From Sphingobacterium thalpophilum (GTDB lineage: Bacteria; Bacteroidota; Bacteroidia; Sphingobacteriales; Sphingobacteriaceae), in the NCBI RefSeq assembly GCF_038396785.1, contig NZ_CP151087.1, positions 5,084,001 through 5,148,000 on the forward strand: DNA of 64,000 nucleotides, given 5' to 3'. The notes below the pieces were generated by a model. That model ran no database searches and was not told the DNA's origin. It worked only from the letters and a program-made list of their open reading frames with translations. Numbering within the stretch: position 1 is the first letter of the stretch; every line of letters starts with the position of its first letter. Positions 36,711 through 45,791 of this stretch are shown here, in pieces. Made by a program: the position numbers and the translations under genes.

Positions 36711-38009
36711 ATGGTTAAATCGACTCATCCTGAATTGTTTCAGCATCTTAAGAATTCCATTGAAAATAAACTTGAATGGGGTGAAACTTCCAATTGGAGT
36801 ACTGCCGATTTTGAAAAACTTTCGGAAAAGATTCAGGAGAAAACGGGAGTTATACTTAGCATTTCTACATTGAAGCGGATTTTTGGTAGGATTGATTACC
36901 AAAGTAAACCTGCTCTGACGACATTAAATACATTGGCACAGTATCTTGGTTATGAAGACTGGCGAGCTTTCCGCAATGCTTATGTACAGAAAGAGATATC
37001 GCAGAAGCAGGGATTTAGTAAATCCACTTTTGAGCCACAAGTGAGCGTACAAAAAAAGTATGGTTCTGTATTTATTATAGCTATTTCATCTGTCATTATC
37101 CTTGTTGTAGTCCTACTTTTTGGTAATAGGTTTGTCCAAAAAAAGAAGTATTTTAATAGTAGCGCTTTCCACTTTTCGTCCAAGACAATGCTGACACAGG
37201 GTTTGCCCAATTCAGTTGTATTTGATTATGACGCTTCGGCAGCAAGTGAAGACGATTCGGTATTCATTGCACAAAGTTGGGATACTAGCCGCAAGACGCA
37301 GGTGGATAGAAACGACAAACATCACTCCGCTATTTATTACTATCCAGGTTATTTCAGGGCCAAGCTGATTATTGGGGACAAAATTGTTCGAGAACATGAT
37401 ATACAGATTAAAACAGATGGCTGGTTAGGATTGGTAGAAGCAGCGTGGGGAAAAGAACCGTTATATTTCAAAAAGACTGAAATCACATTACCACATGAAA
37501 TTGCCGTTACCCAGGAACTGCTGAAAAGTTATAATGTCGACCTCCTCCCTGAACCTCCACCGGTTAGATTTTACAATCAAAAGAATATGACAGGAGTTAT
37601 GACCAATAATTTTAGTTTTGAAACAGACATAAAAACAGGGATAGTCAATAGTGGTAATATTTGCCAACGTGTGGAAGTACTCTTACAGTCTAAAAACGAT
37701 ATATTTATTATACCCTTAGTAAATACAGCCTGTATCGGTGACATAGCCCTTACAGCTGGTGGTTTTTATACGGATAGTAAACAAGATGACCTCAGTGGAT
37801 TTGGCTGTGATCTTTCCGAATGGACTAAGCTTAAAATAGTCTGTAAAAATAAGCAGATTAGATTTTGGATTAATGATAAACCTGTATATGCAACTACGAT
37901 TAAAAATGCACCAACTGAAATAGTCGGTCTTCAATATCGTTTTAAGGGGGCGGGTTTTGTTAGAAATACTCGCTTAAGTGGATCGGAGATGAAGGATATT
38001 ATTTTTTGA
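36711..38009 (+). CDS. Membrane-spanning regulator: N-terminal HTH-like domain, one helix, LamG-like sensor
   Basis: 432 residues. The N-terminal 95 residues (FEKLSEKIQEKTGVILSIST, TLKRIFGRIDYQSKPALTTL, NTLAQYLGYEDWRAF) read as an all-helical DNA-binding-like domain. One membrane helix follows (VFIIAISSVIILVVVLLFG, about 123-141). The periplasmic part has a PKD-like segment and a LamG/concanavalin-like end (FSFETDIKTGIVN, LSEWTKLKIVCKNKQIRFWI). It is divergent from the LamG-domain enzyme-like gene, so it may sense a carbohydrate and control that gene. The family name is unknown to me; the architecture is the evidence. Confidence 0.7.
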   Translation: MVKSTHPELFQHLKNSIENKLEWGETSNWSTADFEKLSEKIQEKTGVILSISTLKRIFGRIDYQSKPALTTLNTLAQYLGYEDWRAFRNAYVQKEISQKQGFSKSTFEPQVSVQKKYGSVFIIAISSVIILVVVLLFGNRFVQKKKYFNSSAFHFSSKTMLTQGLPNSVVFDYDASAASEDDSVFIAQSWDTSRKTQVDRNDKHHSAIYYYPGYFRAKLIIGDKIVREHDIQIKTDGWLGLVEAAWGKEPLYFKKTEITLPHEIAVTQELLKSYNVDLLPEPPPVRFYNQKNMTGVMTNNFSFETDIKTGIVNSGNICQRVEVLLQSKNDIFIIPLVNTACIGDIALTAGGFYTDSKQDDLSGFGCDLSEWTKLKIVCKNKQIRFWINDKPVYATTIKNAPTEIVGLQYRFKGAGFVRNTRLSGSEMKDIIF

Positions 38010-38255
38010 TAAGAAAACTAATACGCATATGATGATAGTAAAAAAAATATTTCTTTTTTTATTTTTCTTACCTCTTGCTTGCCTAGCTCAGCAAAAAAAA
38101 GGAAAGCTTTTCGAAATTCAATTTGATCTTTCAGGATTTTCTAATGGTTCAAAGTTTGAACTGAGCAGCTTTCAGAATGACAGTCAGTCTTATTCAGGTG
38201 TACTTACGGATGGGAAATGTACGATAAAAGGAACTTTGCTGGAACCAACCTTATA

Positions 38256-39723
38256 TAGTCGTTCCTTAACAAAACCCACTATTTAATTTATATTTAAAAA
38301 CAGGATTAGAAAACAGCATAATTTGTATCTTATAAAATAAGAAAATAATTTTCTGTTTCAGTAGTTCCATCATTTTCTTCATGTTCCAAGCGGTTGCAGC
38401 TAGTAATGCATTGATTTGTGGTCCCGTTTCTCCCATGAAGTAATTTTTTGCCAGCCTAAAATCGGTTTTTAAATGTCCGATGATAGGTTCTATTGCCGCT
38501 CTGGTTCTAAATTTTTTGCGCTTTGTCTGCTTTTGATAAGCAGTGTCTTTTTTTCTTGGAGTGCTTGGGATGGAGATTTTCACGCCCTTTATTTCTGATT
38601 TTCCTCTGCCACCTCTATCGTAAAGGAGTTCTTTTGGGAGCTTTTGACCACCGGTTTCCATCTGTTCCAAAAGTGGTTCTATGGTGTGACCATCGTAAGG
38701 AGTTTGCAAAAATGCTTTAATCCCGAGAATGATTTTCTTGCCTTTGTTGGCGGTGGTTATCAAACCTACCTTATTCCCAAATTCATACTGACTATGCGCT
38801 TTTCCTTTGGCAATACATCGGGTAAAAGGCTTGTGAATGCTGTAAATTTTATCGGCATCGTTTCTTTTTTGTGTGACAACCTTGGTGTACAATGTCATTA
38901 AATCTTTATAAAATTCTTGCTGTTCTGAATTAAAATTCCGTTGCAATTCACGAATCAGTCTCATGGCGATGGTTTTGAGCTGTCTTTGAGATTTCCTTGC
39001 CGCTTTTGCCCGCTTGGGATGTTTTCCGTTGTAGGTGTTGCGCACCATTTGTTTGCTGACTTTTGTGTAGCGTTGTCTTTGTTTTATGCCTTCATTTCCG
39101 GCTATTTTGTTGCAATAATCAATCACTTTTTTGCACAATTTTGCATCGGTAGGAAAAGAGGTATTATTCTCCTGAACGGTAGTATCGGACAAAACAAAAT
39201 TTGAGGTGTTCGTCTTGGCATCGTGCATTCTTACGCTGTAGGCAAAGATTTTTTCGATACCTTTTTCGCCAATTCTTTTTCGGAAATGAACAAAATTACT
39301 CGGGTCACAAGGAAATTCGTGTTCAAAGAAAACCCTGCCACAAAAATGCTGCATATAAGGATTCATGATCCAGGCTTTTTCCAACGTCTCATCGCCCAAA
39401 TTATACAAATGTTTCAGTAGCAAACAACCCACCATAAACCGAATCGGATGGCTCGGATTGCCCACTTTGGAATACAAGGGCGAAAATTCTTTCTCAAAAT
39501 AATTCCAATCTATTTTTTCTGAAAGTAGAACAAGTTCATGCTCGTGGTCAATAAAATCCACCAACATTGGGCGAAATAATTCTGGCTTCTTTTCTGGATT
39601 TTTCCCCAACATATTTGCAAGGTTTTAAAGCTCTAAGATACAAATTCTTGCAATAAAAAACAAGCTATTTTAAACCCAAAATACTAATAATCAGTAAATT
39701 ATAGGTGGTTTAAGGAGAGACTA
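38256..39723 (-). mobile_element. Complete IS5-superfamily insertion sequence, 1468 bp
   Basis: The ends are imperfect inverted repeats, TAGTCGTTCCTTAA on the left and TAGTCTCTCCTTAA as the complement of the right end. TATA is duplicated at 38252-38255 and 39724-39727; since the target was TATATA, the exact duplication length (2 to 6 bp) is ambiguous. One transposase gene fills the element. It looks intact and may still be mobile. Insertion disrupted a thioredoxin-type gene. Confidence 0.85.
38266..39612 (-). CDS. IS5-family DDE transposase
   Basis: 448 residues. An N-terminal DUF772-like domain (PIRFMVGCLLLKHLYNLGDE, CGRVFFEHEFPCDPSNFVHF) is followed by a DDE core: Asp in VLSDTTVQENN, Asp in LLYDRGGRGKSE and Glu in RAAIEPIIGHLKTDFRL, with the YREK-like region RLAKNYFMG. 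No frameshift or stop is seen, so the enzyme should be active. It is antisense to the gene it interrupts. Confidence 0.93.
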   Translation of the reverse strand: MLGKNPEKKPELFRPMLVDFIDHEHELVLLSEKIDWNYFEKEFSPLYSKVGNPSHPIRFMVGCLLLKHLYNLGDETLEKAWIMNPYMQHFCGRVFFEHEFPCDPSNFVHFRKRIGEKGIEKIFAYSVRMHDAKTNTSNFVLSDTTVQENNTSFPTDAKLCKKVIDYCNKIAGNEGIKQRQRYTKVSKQMVRNTYNGKHPKRAKAARKSQRQLKTIAMRLIRELQRNFNSEQQEFYKDLMTLYTKVVTQKRNDADKIYSIHKPFTRCIAKGKAHSQYEFGNKVGLITTANKGKKIILGIKAFLQTPYDGHTIEPLLEQMETGGQKLPKELLYDRGGRGKSEIKGVKISIPSTPRKKDTAYQKQTKRKKFRTRAAIEPIIGHLKTDFRLAKNYFMGETGPQINALLAATAWNMKKMMELLKQKIIFLFYKIQIMLFSNPVFKYKLNSGFC

Positions 39724-40781
39724 TATATACTAACTGCAAAACCCAATTTGAGGACCGTGATTTGGATTGAGCCTGCACGTATGAAGATTTTGGGCGATAG
39801 CCTGAGTTTTTCAAATATCGAAGTGCTGAATTCTAGATCACAAGCTGAGGCCATTCCGATGAATAAACAGCTGGATCCCATGTGGAAAAAAGCCGCTGCA
39901 CTAGATAAGGAGATAGAGGTTTAAACTGATTCAGTTAAACAGACTGAGTTGAGAATTGCATCGGATCACTATTATCGGTCCATAAGACAATTAAGAATCG
40001 ATAATATTTTTAATAAACAACCTTCTTATCCGCTTATGCAGGAACTCTATTTCCTAAGAACATCATTAACAAGAGATTCCTTACAGTTAGCTTATGGTAG
40101 ATTTCCGGAGAATATTAAAAATAGTAGGACTGGACGCTTTTTAAATGAATTTATTCAAGCAAAAGAACTTAGAAAGGGGGACCTGGCACCATCCTTTATT
40201 GCACAAGACCTTAATAATAATGATCTAAAATTAGTTGATTTTAGAGGAAAGATTGTTGTGCTCGATTTTTGGGCTGCCTGGTGCGTTCCATGCAGACAAA
40301 GTAACAAAAAGCTACCGATGCTGTATGCTAAATATAAAAAACTAGGATTAGAGATTATATCCTTTAATCTAGATACGAATAGGGAGATCTGGAAAAAAGC
40401 TGCCGTTGAAGATAACATATCCTGGATTAATGTTGGCGATCAGCAAGCACTACACAGTAAAACCGCCATCACCTATCGGGTACAGGGGTTACCAAAAGTT
40501 TATATCATTGACCGAAATGGGATTATCCTTGAAACTGGAGGATCTGGAGTTGACCTTGAACGTGTCTTAAAAGAAAACCTAGCACCTTCTCTTTAAGCTC
40601 CTGAGTAGAATAAAGTTTGCGAAATGTTGAAAGGTAATGGTTAAAAGGGATAACCACAATTGAAAAAAATCAGGATGGCATTGTAGGTAATTTGATAGGT
40701 TGTTGACTTACAGTGATATCAGTGTAGCTTTAAATAAATATAATTGCTAAATTTAAGTATCTTTCACAAACACATACTGAT

Positions 40782-41477
40782 ATGCACCATCCATTAGAAA
40801 AACACTATGTCAACCGGGTTGGGTGGCTTCGCGCTGCTGTGTTAGGTGCCAACGATGGCTTATTATCGACGACGAGTATTGTGATTGGAGTTGCAGCGGC
40901 GAGCCCTGAACGCAATACCATTGTCTTGGCAGCATTAGCGGGCATGATTGCGGGAGCAATGTCTATGGCAGCAGGAGAATATGTTTCCGTAAGCTCGCAG
41001 GAAGATACCGAAAAGGCCGATCTCCTACGTGAGAAAAAGGAACTTGAAGAAATGCCTGAAATCGAGCTACAGGAATTAGCCAAAGTTTATGAAAGAAGAG
41101 GCGTCAGTCAAGAAACCGCCTTACAGGTTGCACGTGAACTAACGGCACATGATGCATTGGGCGCCCATGCACATGACGAATTGGGTATCAACGAGATTAC
41201 ACAAGCTAAACCTCTACAAGCTGCACTGGCATCTCTAGGCTCATTTGCCCTTGGAGCGCTACTGCCATTTGGCGTTTCTTTGCTTGCACCAATTAAGCAG
41301 ATGGTCTATCTGCAGTATGGTTTTACGATTATTTTTTTAATGGTTCTTGGAGCGATTGCGGCCAAGACTGGAGGCTCGAGTATCGGAGTTGCAGTAGGCA
41401 GAATATGTTTCTGGGGGACAATAGCAATGGGAGTGACCGCGTTAATAGGACACTTCTTTGGTGTTACGGTTGCTTAA
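40782..41477 (+). CDS. VIT/CCC1-family iron or manganese transporter
   Basis: 231 residues. The N-terminal motif RVGWLRAAVLGANDGLLSTTSIVIGVA and MIAGAMSMAAGEYVSVSSQ define the VIT family. The cytoplasmic metal-binding segment (about 75-145) is Glu-rich (EKKELEEMPEIELQELAKVYERRG). Helices then follow to the C-terminus. It exports or sequesters Fe(II) or Mn(II). A single gene. Confidence 0.92.
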   Translation: MHHPLEKHYVNRVGWLRAAVLGANDGLLSTTSIVIGVAAASPERNTIVLAALAGMIAGAMSMAAGEYVSVSSQEDTEKADLLREKKELEEMPEIELQELAKVYERRGVSQETALQVARELTAHDALGAHAHDELGINEITQAKPLQAALASLGSFALGALLPFGVSLLAPIKQMVYLQYGFTIIFLMVLGAIAAKTGGSSIGVAVGRICFWGTIAMGVTALIGHFFGVTVA

Positions 41478-41512
41478 ATTTCTGAAATAATACGCATTTC
41501 ATAACTGAACCA

Positions 41513-42169
41513 ATGAAAAGGAAAGCATTTTCATTAATTCAGGATATCGGGTTCATCCTATTTCTTGTCGTATTTCCACATGCTGTGCCATTACCTTTTT
41601 ATTCCTATGCAGTCGTTTGTTTTCTAGCAATTTTTCTTGTTTTAAGAAGAAAAGGCAAGACATTGAGGGATTTGGGAATAGATAAGAAAAACCTTTCTTC
41701 GCATGCTATTCTTTTAGGAATTCTCTCTGCATTAGCCTGTGTAATATTTATGCAGATAATATATATTCCAGTTATCAAACATTTATTTAATGTTCCCGAT
41801 TATACGGAGTATAATTTTATCCGGAGTAGTATAGCAAGATTGATCATGACAATTTTTGCAGCTTGGATTATTGGTGGATTTTATGAGGAAGTTGTGTTTC
41901 GGGGCTATATCCAGAATATACTCGAAAAAAGATTGTTTAGAGGAAAGGGACGTTGGTTGCCTATCGTGATAACCAGTATTCTTTTCGGTCTCTATCATCT
42001 GCAGCAAGATATATTTGCTGTTATAGCTGCTTGTTTGGGAGGATTGTACTGGGGTATTTTATATAAAAAATGGAATAATAATCTTTGGGTTTCAATCATT
42101 TCACATGCGCTATTCGATATGATTACCCTTATCCTAATCTATACTGGGAAATTTGGAAAACTTATATAG
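41513..42169 (+). CDS. CPBP family intramembrane protease
   Basis: 218 residues with six or more membrane helices. Motif 1 is EEVVFRGYIQNIL, motif 2 FGLYHLQQDIFAV and motif 3 SIISHALFDMITL. It is a second CPBP member in the window, only distantly similar to the one at 9.7 kb. It starts 35 bp after the VIT gene and may be co-transcribed. The substrate is unknown. Confidence 0.87.
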   Translation: MKRKAFSLIQDIGFILFLVVFPHAVPLPFYSYAVVCFLAIFLVLRRKGKTLRDLGIDKKNLSSHAILLGILSALACVIFMQIIYIPVIKHLFNVPDYTEYNFIRSSIARLIMTIFAAWIIGGFYEEVVFRGYIQNILEKRLFRGKGRWLPIVITSILFGLYHLQQDIFAVIAACLGGLYWGILYKKWNNNLWVSIISHALFDMITLILIYTGKFGKLI

Positions 42170-42384
42170 ATTTTGTTGTTTTTTGAGACTTGTTTCATAT
42201 GCTTTGTAAGCTCAGACAAGAATCTGGCGGTAGAAAAACAGCCGACTAAATATGGCAAAAGTATTACCCTTATTTATTGATAGTGGACGAATATTAAGGA
42301 GATCAAAGCGATAATTATATTATGTGGGAGATTCCTTTTGCTTTTAACTATTTTGGTGTATTAAATCAATTTTTTATAATTAGT

Positions 42385-42816
42385 ATGAAAATCAATCTAT
42401 CACAGCGTACACTCATTTTTTATGGTATCTTGGCGCCCTTTATTATTTTCGGATCACTCTATAATCTTTTGGGAATTATCTCAGGTACAAGTACGGTTAT
42501 TTCTTTTGGGGCCTTTGCTCTCTTTGGATTTGTTCTTTTACCCGCCTTACTTGTTTCCACCTATCGGCAAAACCGTTGTACGCTATTCAGTGACCGGATA
42601 AGCATTGGAAAAAAAGAATATGTTTTCGATAGTTACGCAGTTTCTATTGTTGAAAAGTATCTACCGCTAAAGGAAAGGCCACTTTTTTCATTATTTAGAA
42701 CACAATATGCTAATTTAATTATTCGGGAAAAATCAAGTGGACAAATCGTGCTCAACAAAGATTTAGCTATTTCCTTGCAAGCAATAAATAAAATGAAGGC
42801 GTTTTTATCGGTGTAG
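42385..42816 (+). CDS. Membrane protein of unknown function
   Basis: 143 residues from MKINLSQRTLIFYGILAPF; an upstream in-frame ATG at 42322 is possible. Two membrane helices (about 9-30 and 38-60) are followed by a small soluble domain (RCTLFSDRISIGKKEYVFDSY onward) resembling the PH-like domains of DUF304-type proteins. Its 3' end overlaps the convergent epimerase remnant. Confidence 0.6.
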   Translation: MKINLSQRTLIFYGILAPFIIFGSLYNLLGIISGTSTVISFGAFALFGFVLLPALLVSTYRQNRCTLFSDRISIGKKEYVFDSYAVSIVEKYLPLKERPLFSLFRTQYANLIIREKSSGQIVLNKDLAISLQAINKMKAFLSV

Positions 42817-43317
42817 ATCAATAACTAAAGTGCCGTCTTGCTGTTTTATGGAAGTTGATTGAGAAGAAATTCGAAAGTATACTGCGGAGTGTAACCAAGT
42901 AATATCATAAATATCAAGAGGTTGGGCTATAAGTTCCTCTGTAACCCACACCGCTTTTTCCGCATCAACAAGTGCATTGCCATATATGGAGGTTGTAGAG
43001 GTAAAAAGAAAACGCTTTATTCCGTTCTTTACACAGGCATTTTACAGATTTAATGTGCCTGTTATATTGGTATCTATAAAACTTTGCCGGCTATAATTCA
43101 AATCCATATGTCTACCATGCAGCGCTGCAGCATGGATAATGGCTTCATAACCACGTGTGAATTCAGTAACTGACTCGGCTCGTTTTACATCTAATAATTG
43201 GTCAGTGGTATCGCTTTCCAATAAATCAACTCCCGTAACATCATGTCCAGCCCGACGTAGATTCTGAACTGTTACACTTCCCAATTTTCCCGAAGATCCT
43301 GTTACCAATATGCGCAT
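42805..43317 (-). pseudogene. NAD-dependent epimerase/dehydratase remnant
   Basis: The start MRILVTGSSGKLGSVTVQNL is an intact Rossmann GxxGxxG motif, continuing to IIHAAALHGRHMD and NITGTLNL. A TAA at this point (complement of 43042-43044) interrupts the frame. The same frame then continues with NACVKNGIKRFLFTSTTSIYGNALVDAEKA, which is normal family sequence, up to DIYDIT, where the Tyr-xxx-Lys region should continue; instead unrelated sequence follows. About half of the usual length (around 300) is missing. Confidence 0.82.
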
Positions 43318-43649
43318 GTATACAAAATAAAGGAAAATTTAAGATCTAGGTATTTATATGCAAATTTTATATGGTATTGACATAAGGTAATAAGGCAACC
43401 GAACCAGTAAAGACGATCACACAGTAATTGTACACGACAGGGACATGTAGAGAAAAATGATACAGATTGTACAGCAATTGATACGCCTTGTCAATAAATA
43501 CAAACGCGTATGTAGTAACTTTCATATGGATATTTATAAACTAATTATGAAGCTTTGGTTAGGTGGCTAGTTATGCCTATGCTGGTGTAAAGGAAAAAAC
43601 TAGAAACAAGTCTATCCTGACGGTATCGGATAATTGAAATAAATCAACT
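43318..43649. other. Intergenic region between two pseudogenes
   Basis: About 330 bp, A/T-rich, with no open frame of interest and no clear terminator. The divergent promoters of the two flanking dead genes are presumably here. Confidence 0.4.
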
Positions 43650-44860
43650 ATGAAAAGAAGAACATTTATTCAGGCGCTGAATTTTGGCATTGCCTCAGCT
43701 ACGTTGTATAAAGGTTATGCAAATGAAATTTTATTTTCCTCTGATGCTGAACTAGGAAACAAGGAACTGTCGTATCACAAGATAAAAGATATCAGATTTT
43801 CTACCGTAAAGATGAATTATCCGAGGCTTGTGGGCAAAAATGCTCGTCTCGACCTACATGGTTATGGACCTGATGTGGAAATAGGTGTTATAAGGACAGA
43901 TCAGGAGCAATGGGCTGGGCCTCACTCCGTGGCTCAAGACGTGAAGCTGAACAAATTTCGGGAGAATTAATAGGCAAGAAAATGTCAGCTCTTTTTTCTC
44001 CCAAAGTCGGTACACTGCTGCAGACACATATTCCCTTTGATATGGCTCTTCATGATCTCGCAGGAGTCATTTTAAATAAACCTGTTTATGAAATACTTGG
44101 ACGAAAAGATCCGATCATAACAGATTATTATAGTGGTATGATTTATTTCGATGACTTAGAACCAGCAGATAGGCCATCAGGAATTGAACGTATTCTTGAG
44201 GAATGCCAATATGATTATGAAGTGGGGTACAGGCAATTCAAGTTAAAAATTGGAAGGGGGCATAAATGGATGCCTTTTTCCAAAGGACTTCAACGGGATA
44301 TTGAGGTTACAAAAGCAGTGGCAGAGGCATTTCCCGACTGCAGAATTTTAGTTGATGGAAATAACGGTTTTACATCAGACCAATTTATTCAGTATTTAAA
44401 AGGTATCCCAATGGTAAATCTCTTTTGGATAGAAGAACCTTTTCATGAAACGGTGATGGATTATCAAAAGCTAAGGGACTTTTTAAAATCGGAAGGCATA
44501 AATACCTTGCTGGCGGATGGTGAAGCAGATCCTGATCAGAACTTGCTGAGAACCTTATTTGAAAAGAAACTGCTGGATGTTCACCTTACGGATATTGAAG
44601 GCCTTGGATTTACGAATTGGAGAAACTTAATGCCAAAGTTAATACAACTCGGAGCCCAAGCATCTCCACATGCTTGGGGATCGCTTCTCAAGAGCTACTA
44701 TACAGCGCATTTAGCCGGAGGGCTCGGAAATACCGTAACCATTGAAGGGGTTACAAGTACATCTGATGATGTGGATTTGTCGGGATATCTGGTCAAAGAT
44801 GGGAAACTTATTCCTTCCTCATCTGCGGGGTTCGGTATGCCATTAATAAAAAAGATCTGA
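43650..44860 (+). pseudogene. Enolase-superfamily (mandelate racemase/muconate lactonizing type) gene with a frameshift
   Basis: The first frame gives a Tat-like signal (MKRRTFIQALNFGIASATLY) and the N-terminal capping domain up to EIGVIRTDQ. The rest is in another frame from GAMGWASLRGSRREAEQI to the C-terminus. Restoring one G at 43904-43905 (CAGGAG to CAGGGAG) joins them. The barrel has FKLKIGRG (KxK base), LVDGNNG and WIEEPFHE metal ligands and LADGEAD. Otherwise full length, about 403 residues. It is inactive unless the shift is bypassed or is a sequencing error. Confidence 0.88.
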
Positions 44861-45068
44861 AAGAAGAGACATTAAAATATTTTTCAAACTTTTCAACGTT
44901 CTACAGCGTTTAATGAAGAACAAACAAAATGATTTCTTAACCTTAAAAAATTGACTAACCTGTGAACGAAATGAGCTAAAGCATAGTCACAGCTGTAAAA
45001 AGTTGTTTAAGGGCAAGGAATGGGTTTTATAATTCTTTTAACGTAGTTGTTGATCAAAATTATTTCGA

Positions 45069-45449
45069 ATGTCTAAAAATGCTCCACAAAAGGTAAATGA
45101 CCATCTTGCTAATGAACGAACTTTCCTTGCTTGGATACGGACAAGCCTAGGGATTATGGGATTCGGTTTTGTGGTTGTTAAGTTTTCACTATTTATTCGT
45201 CAGATTGAGCTCATTTTAAAAAAAGATGTAGTTGCAGGTTCCCAGCATGAACATTCTGGTGCTGTTGGCGTTTCCATTGTGGTCATTGGTGCATTGACGG
45301 TTATTGTCGCTTTCTTTAAATATCGTAAAACGAACAAACAAATCGAAGAAGAAAACTTTACTCAAACTTCAAATAGCATCACAATTGTGGCCGTATTAAT
45401 TTTTGTCATAGGTATTATTCTGAGTTGGTATCTTATCGATGGTCTTTAA
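45069..45449 (+). CDS. DUF202 (YidH-type) membrane protein
   Basis: 126 residues. The family motif NDHLANERTFLAWIRTSLGIMGFGFVVVKF is at the N-terminus, with three membrane helices in total. Function is unknown. It ends near a 12-bp stem. The TAAGGAGAA at its 3' end is part of the stop region, not a start signal. Confidence 0.88.
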   Translation: MSKNAPQKVNDHLANERTFLAWIRTSLGIMGFGFVVVKFSLFIRQIELILKKDVVAGSQHEHSGAVGVSIVVIGALTVIVAFFKYRKTNKQIEEENFTQTSNSITIVAVLIFVIGIILSWYLIDGL

Positions 45450-45459
45450 GGAGAAAGCG

Positions 45460-45507
45460 TTAGATCTAGTTCGCGCTGGAATGATTATCCAAGCTAACTA
45501 GATCTAA
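45460..45507. terminator. Inverted repeat after the DUF202 gene
   Basis: TTAGATCTAGTT and AACTAGATCTAA are perfect 12-bp arms with a 24-nt loop. There is no T-run, so it is a weak terminator or another structured element. It begins 11 bp after the stop. Confidence 0.55.
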
Positions 45508-45791
45508 ATTGTCGTGCATTGGCTATTTATAATACTGGCAAAATATATTATTGCTGTGTACACTGTACCACGGTGATTTGATTTGTTGTGCTACGTTTTT
45601 CTAAAAACTGTCGTAGGGCGATCATCAGAAAGGCGAGAACCTGAATATCAACGCATGTTTGATGTATTGCGCCTAAAATCTGACTAGCTGTATTTAAATA
45701 ATTTGCAAGTTGAAAATTTCAATCGATAAGTTCCCCTGGACAAGCTTTTTTTGAATACAAAAAGTAGGTTTAGCTGTCAAAAGAAAGCTGA
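45508..45791. other. Intergenic region, convergent genes
   Basis: About 280 bp between the DUF202 and DKNYY genes. I see no open frame, RNA gene or repeat beyond the stem just upstream. Confidence 0.4.

Larger units (their letters stand above)
38029..40596 (+). pseudogene. DUF4369/TlpA-type thioredoxin gene, split by an IS and carrying a stop codon
   Basis: The 5' part (signal peptide MMIVKKIFLFLFFLPLACLAQ, then FEIQFDLSGFSNGSKFELSS, a DUF4369 start) runs to 38255. After the IS the frame resumes with ILTAKPNLRTVIWIEPARMK and so on, meets an in-frame TAA at 39922-39924, and then continues through DSVKQTELRIASDHYYRS to a complete thioredoxin domain with the redox motif WCVPC. Removing the IS and one target copy restores one frame (EPTLYILTAKPN) except for the TAA. 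The intact protein would be a lipo- or periplasmic disulfide oxidoreductase. Confidence 0.88.
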
